The notes below the pieces were generated by a model, which had not been told where the DNA came from, made no database searches, and was given only the letters and a program-made list of their open reading frames with translations. The translations under genes and the position numbers were made by a program. A DNA stretch of 64,000 nucleotides. Origin: an uncultured Bacteroidales bacterium. GTDB taxonomy: Bacteria > Bacteroidota > Bacteroidia > Bacteroidales > UBA932. Where the stretch lies: positions 28,313-92,312 of the forward strand of contig ONKE01000056.1 of NCBI GenBank assembly GCA_900318355.1. The letters are read 5' to 3'. Positions 62,092 through 64,000 of this stretch are shown here, in pieces. How positions within the stretch are numbered: position 1 is the first letter of the stretch; every line of letters begins with the position of its first letter.

Positions 62092-63849
62092 ATGTATATG
62101 AGGAAAACCATTATGTTCTGTTTGACAGCCATGGCGATAGCTTCGGTTGTCTCTTGTAACAAGGATGCGAATGGCAATGGCAACAATCCAGGTGGCGGCG
62201 GTTCTTCGACCGTTACGTTCAACGCCACATTGCCAGCCTATACTGGCGGCCCGCAGGTCGCATGGGCGGCCGGTGATGAAATAGCCGTATTCTCCGGTAC
62301 GCAGAAAGTGATCATGCAGGCTGCCGCAGCCGGTGCTACCGCTACATTCAGCGGTGAACCGGGTGCCTCTCCTTACTATGCCGTATCACCGGCTTCCGCC
62401 GCTTCGGCAATCACCGGCTCTTCGGTCAGCATTACCGTCCCGGACAAGCAGAAGGCTGTCAAGGACGGCATCAGTCCTGAGGCCAATATCGCTGTTGCAG
62501 CCGCCTCCGGAACGGACCTGGTCTTCAAAAACGCCCTGTCCCTTCTCAAGGTTACGCTGGTTTCCGACAATAACATCAAATCGGTGACTGTCACCTCCAA
62601 GGGGGATGACAATCTGGCCGGCACCGCTACGATCGACGTGACCCGCAACAAAGTTGCCGCAGTGGACGGCAAGACCACGGTAGTCCTTTCCTCCGAGACC
62701 TTCATGGAAAAAGGTACTTACTATATTGCGGTAATTCCGGCTACTTTCGTTGACGGACTGGATATCACCGTCGCAGATGAGTTCGGCCGCGTGTTCTCCA
62801 CGGTATCAGAGGAATTCATCAGCGCAAAGGTGGGTGCCGTCCTGGACCTTGGAAATGTTGATGAGGGCGCGACCTTCGCCACCCCGACCATCCTTTCAAC
62901 ACCTTACGATTTGGGCTTCAAGGGCGATGGCGAAACGCTTCAGGCCAGTGTGGCCTCGGCCTTTACCGGCACTCCTGAAATTGTCGCTCCCGCCTGGCTG
63001 ACCGCTTCTGTCAACGGTGCGACCATTTCACTGACTGCTACCGGCAACACGGACAAGAATGCCCGTTACGCAAAAGTCGAAATTGAAGGTGTCACGGCCG
63101 CCGGTCCGGCACGCGTTGTCATTCCGGTCGCACAGGCTGCCGCCGGGATGAAAATAGCCTATGACAGTTTCTCCGGTCCGACGCTTGACGACAACTGGAA
63201 GGGCAATAAATCCCGTGCTGAGGTTGAATATGGAAACGGTTACCTCCAGGTCGTCGGTACAGGCGACTATGCCACATCCAATCCTCTGTTCTGGTATGGT
63301 GACAAGGTCCGTCTCAAATACAAGGGGGATGATTGCAACAATTGGATCTGCACAATTGACTGTTCAACCGGAAGCGCCGGCCTTTGGATGTTCAACCAGC
63401 ATGGTTATGAGGGCGAGACGTATGACTTCAAGTCCACTCAGAGCTATTGTTGCTTCCTTCCGTTTACGTCCGATGAGACCACCGGCGGATTCTATTGCTT
63501 CAACTCGGTGTCTGCTAATGCAATGGATAACTGGTCATCAATCCACGGTGACAAAATATCAGAATGGGTCCGTCTGGAGTTGACAAACATCGATCGCGCT
63601 TCTGAAAGGGGAGCCGACGAGCAGCTCGCTCACGAGATTCATGGCACCTGGGCGGCGGCTCACGTTTATAATCTCAAGGAAGAGAATGGTGTACTGGTCA
63701 AGGACAAACTACTATTCACCAAGGAACTTTGGTGGTGGAATGACAACCCGAAACTTGGATCCGAATATTGTTATTTTGGCGTGTTCGCCAAGGACCCGGG
63801 TCAGACCAAGATACGGAACTTTACCCTGCAATTTACAGATAACCAATAA
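62092..63849 (+). CDS. fimbrillin-like/BACON/lectin-like multidomain lipoprotein
   Basis: 585 residues; lipobox VSC followed by an Asn/Gly-rich spacer. Residues ~40-260 match the fimbrillin-like (Mfa/FimA-related) pattern: TVTFNATLPAY...VAWAAGDEIAVFSGTQ, PYYAVSPASAA, FKNALSLLKVTL, GTYYIAVIPATFVDGLDITVADEFGRVFS. Residues ~270-360 look like a BACON-type sandwich (YDLGFKGDGETLQASVASAFTGTPEIVAPAWLTASV). The remainder is a Trp/Gly-rich LamG-like domain (YDSFSGPTLDDNWKGNKSRAEVEYGNGYLQVVGTG). Last full gene of the operon in this window. Probably a surface glycan-binding protein and not a pilus subunit. Confidence 0.75.
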   Translation: MYMRKTIMFCLTAMAIASVVSCNKDANGNGNNPGGGGSSTVTFNATLPAYTGGPQVAWAAGDEIAVFSGTQKVIMQAAAAGATATFSGEPGASPYYAVSPASAASAITGSSVSITVPDKQKAVKDGISPEANIAVAAASGTDLVFKNALSLLKVTLVSDNNIKSVTVTSKGDDNLAGTATIDVTRNKVAAVDGKTTVVLSSETFMEKGTYYIAVIPATFVDGLDITVADEFGRVFSTVSEEFISAKVGAVLDLGNVDEGATFATPTILSTPYDLGFKGDGETLQASVASAFTGTPEIVAPAWLTASVNGATISLTATGNTDKNARYAKVEIEGVTAAGPARVVIPVAQAAAGMKIAYDSFSGPTLDDNWKGNKSRAEVEYGNGYLQVVGTGDYATSNPLFWYGDKVRLKYKGDDCNNWICTIDCSTGSAGLWMFNQHGYEGETYDFKSTQSYCCFLPFTSDETTGGFYCFNSVSANAMDNWSSIHGDKISEWVRLELTNIDRASERGADEQLAHEIHGTWAAAHVYNLKEENGVLVKDKLLFTKELWWWNDNPKLGSEYCYFGVFAKDPGQTKIRNFTLQFTDNQ

Positions 63850-63873
63850 TATCCACACTAAAAAACCAAAAAA

Positions 63874-64000
63874 ATGAAAAAACAATTTTTCCTGATGATT
63901 GCTGCGGCAGCCTTCTTCCTGACGGGTTGCAACAGCGTCGATCTCTCTCCGCTCGAGAAGCGGATCGCAGAGCTTGAGGGAAAGGTGAATGCCATTGAGA
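63874..64000 (+). CDS. N-terminal fragment of a lipoprotein
   Basis: ATG at 63874; 42 codons are visible before the window ends. Lipoprotein signal MKKQFFLMIAAAAFFLTGC, then SVDLSPLEKRIAELEGKVNAIE, a heptad-like sequence suggesting a coiled-coil spacer after the lipid anchor. It continues the SusCD operon 24 bp after the previous gene. The rest lies outside the window. Confidence 0.75.
   Translation, partial: MKKQFFLMIAAAAFFLTGCNSVDLSPLEKRIAELEGKVNAIE

Noticed and set aside
1-64000. CRISPR arrays, tRNA or rRNA genes, phage or plasmid modules, replication origin
   Set aside because: No regularly spaced repeats, cloverleaf-like segments, rRNA-like stretches, integrases or initiator-box clusters were found; intergenic gaps are short and accounted for.

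Overview
The window looks like chromosomal DNA from a GC-rich member of the Bacteroidota, most likely Bacteroidales. The evidence is three SusC/SusD pairs with their accessory surface lipoproteins, propeller-type sensor/AraC regulators, many lipoprotein signal peptides, A-rich start contexts in place of Shine-Dalgarno sites, and repeated TAnnTTTG promoter boxes. The family cannot be fixed from the sequence alone. No rRNA, tRNA, CRISPR array, insertion sequence, phage gene or replication origin was seen.

Layout. (1) 1-13.4 kb: an unidentified 3' gene fragment, a nucleoside-hydrolase lipoprotein and an RpiB-like isomerase. These converge on a propeller-AraC regulator that has lost its kinase. 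Opposite it lies a SusC/SusD/DUF4998-discoidin lipoprotein operon, followed by a separately promoted GH71/99-like lipoprotein. (2) 13.5-22 kb: a tightly coupled operon with a Tat-signal Gfo/Idh/MocA oxidoreductase, a HEAT-repeat/3-keto-disaccharide hydrolase fusion, a cytoplasmic Gfo/Idh/MocA enzyme, a sugar MFS transporter, a small secreted protein, a YqiA-like esterase and lipoate ligase. Four consecutive ATGA overlaps link its later genes. (3) 22-35 kb, minus strand: a polysaccharide utilization locus reading GH130, MFS, unknown lipoprotein A, SusC, SusD, LamG lipoprotein, unknown lipoprotein B (paralogue of A), then a serine hydrolase with its own promoter. A divergent hybrid regulator (35.1-38.3 kb) has a visibly degenerate kinase core. 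(4) 38.3-47.6 kb: housekeeping genes lepA, a family 2 glycosyltransferase, menA, menG/ubiE, miaA, a pRiA4b-type protein, yigZ, serC and serA. (5) 47.7-64 kb: a second glycan region, visibly more AT-rich, with a barrel-like lipoprotein, a short FNT-like channel, GH3, a GH78-type rhamnosidase, an AraC regulator, SusC/SusD, a DUF3823 lipoprotein, a BACON lipoprotein, a fimbrillin-like/BACON/lectin-like lipoprotein and the start of one more lipoprotein.

How the genes may work together. Each SusCD operon should bind and import a different glycan at the outer membrane, with lipoprotein enzymes cutting it. In region 3 the GH130 enzyme and MFS carrier suggest that mannose-containing disaccharides are finished in the cytoplasm. 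In region 5 the products suggest a rhamnose-containing glycan. In region 2 the gene set suggests an oxidation-assisted route: extracytoplasmic oxidation of a sugar at C3, cleavage of the keto-glycoside, import, and re-reduction inside the cell.

Most unusual points: the keto-sugar operon; two sensor/AraC regulators at different stages of kinase loss; a pair of large paralogous lipoproteins of unrecognised family flanking a GH130 SusCD locus; four genes whose -7 box ends only 5-6 nt before the ATG, which predicts leaderless transcripts; and a structured intergenic region at 42.6-42.8 kb with alternative pairings.
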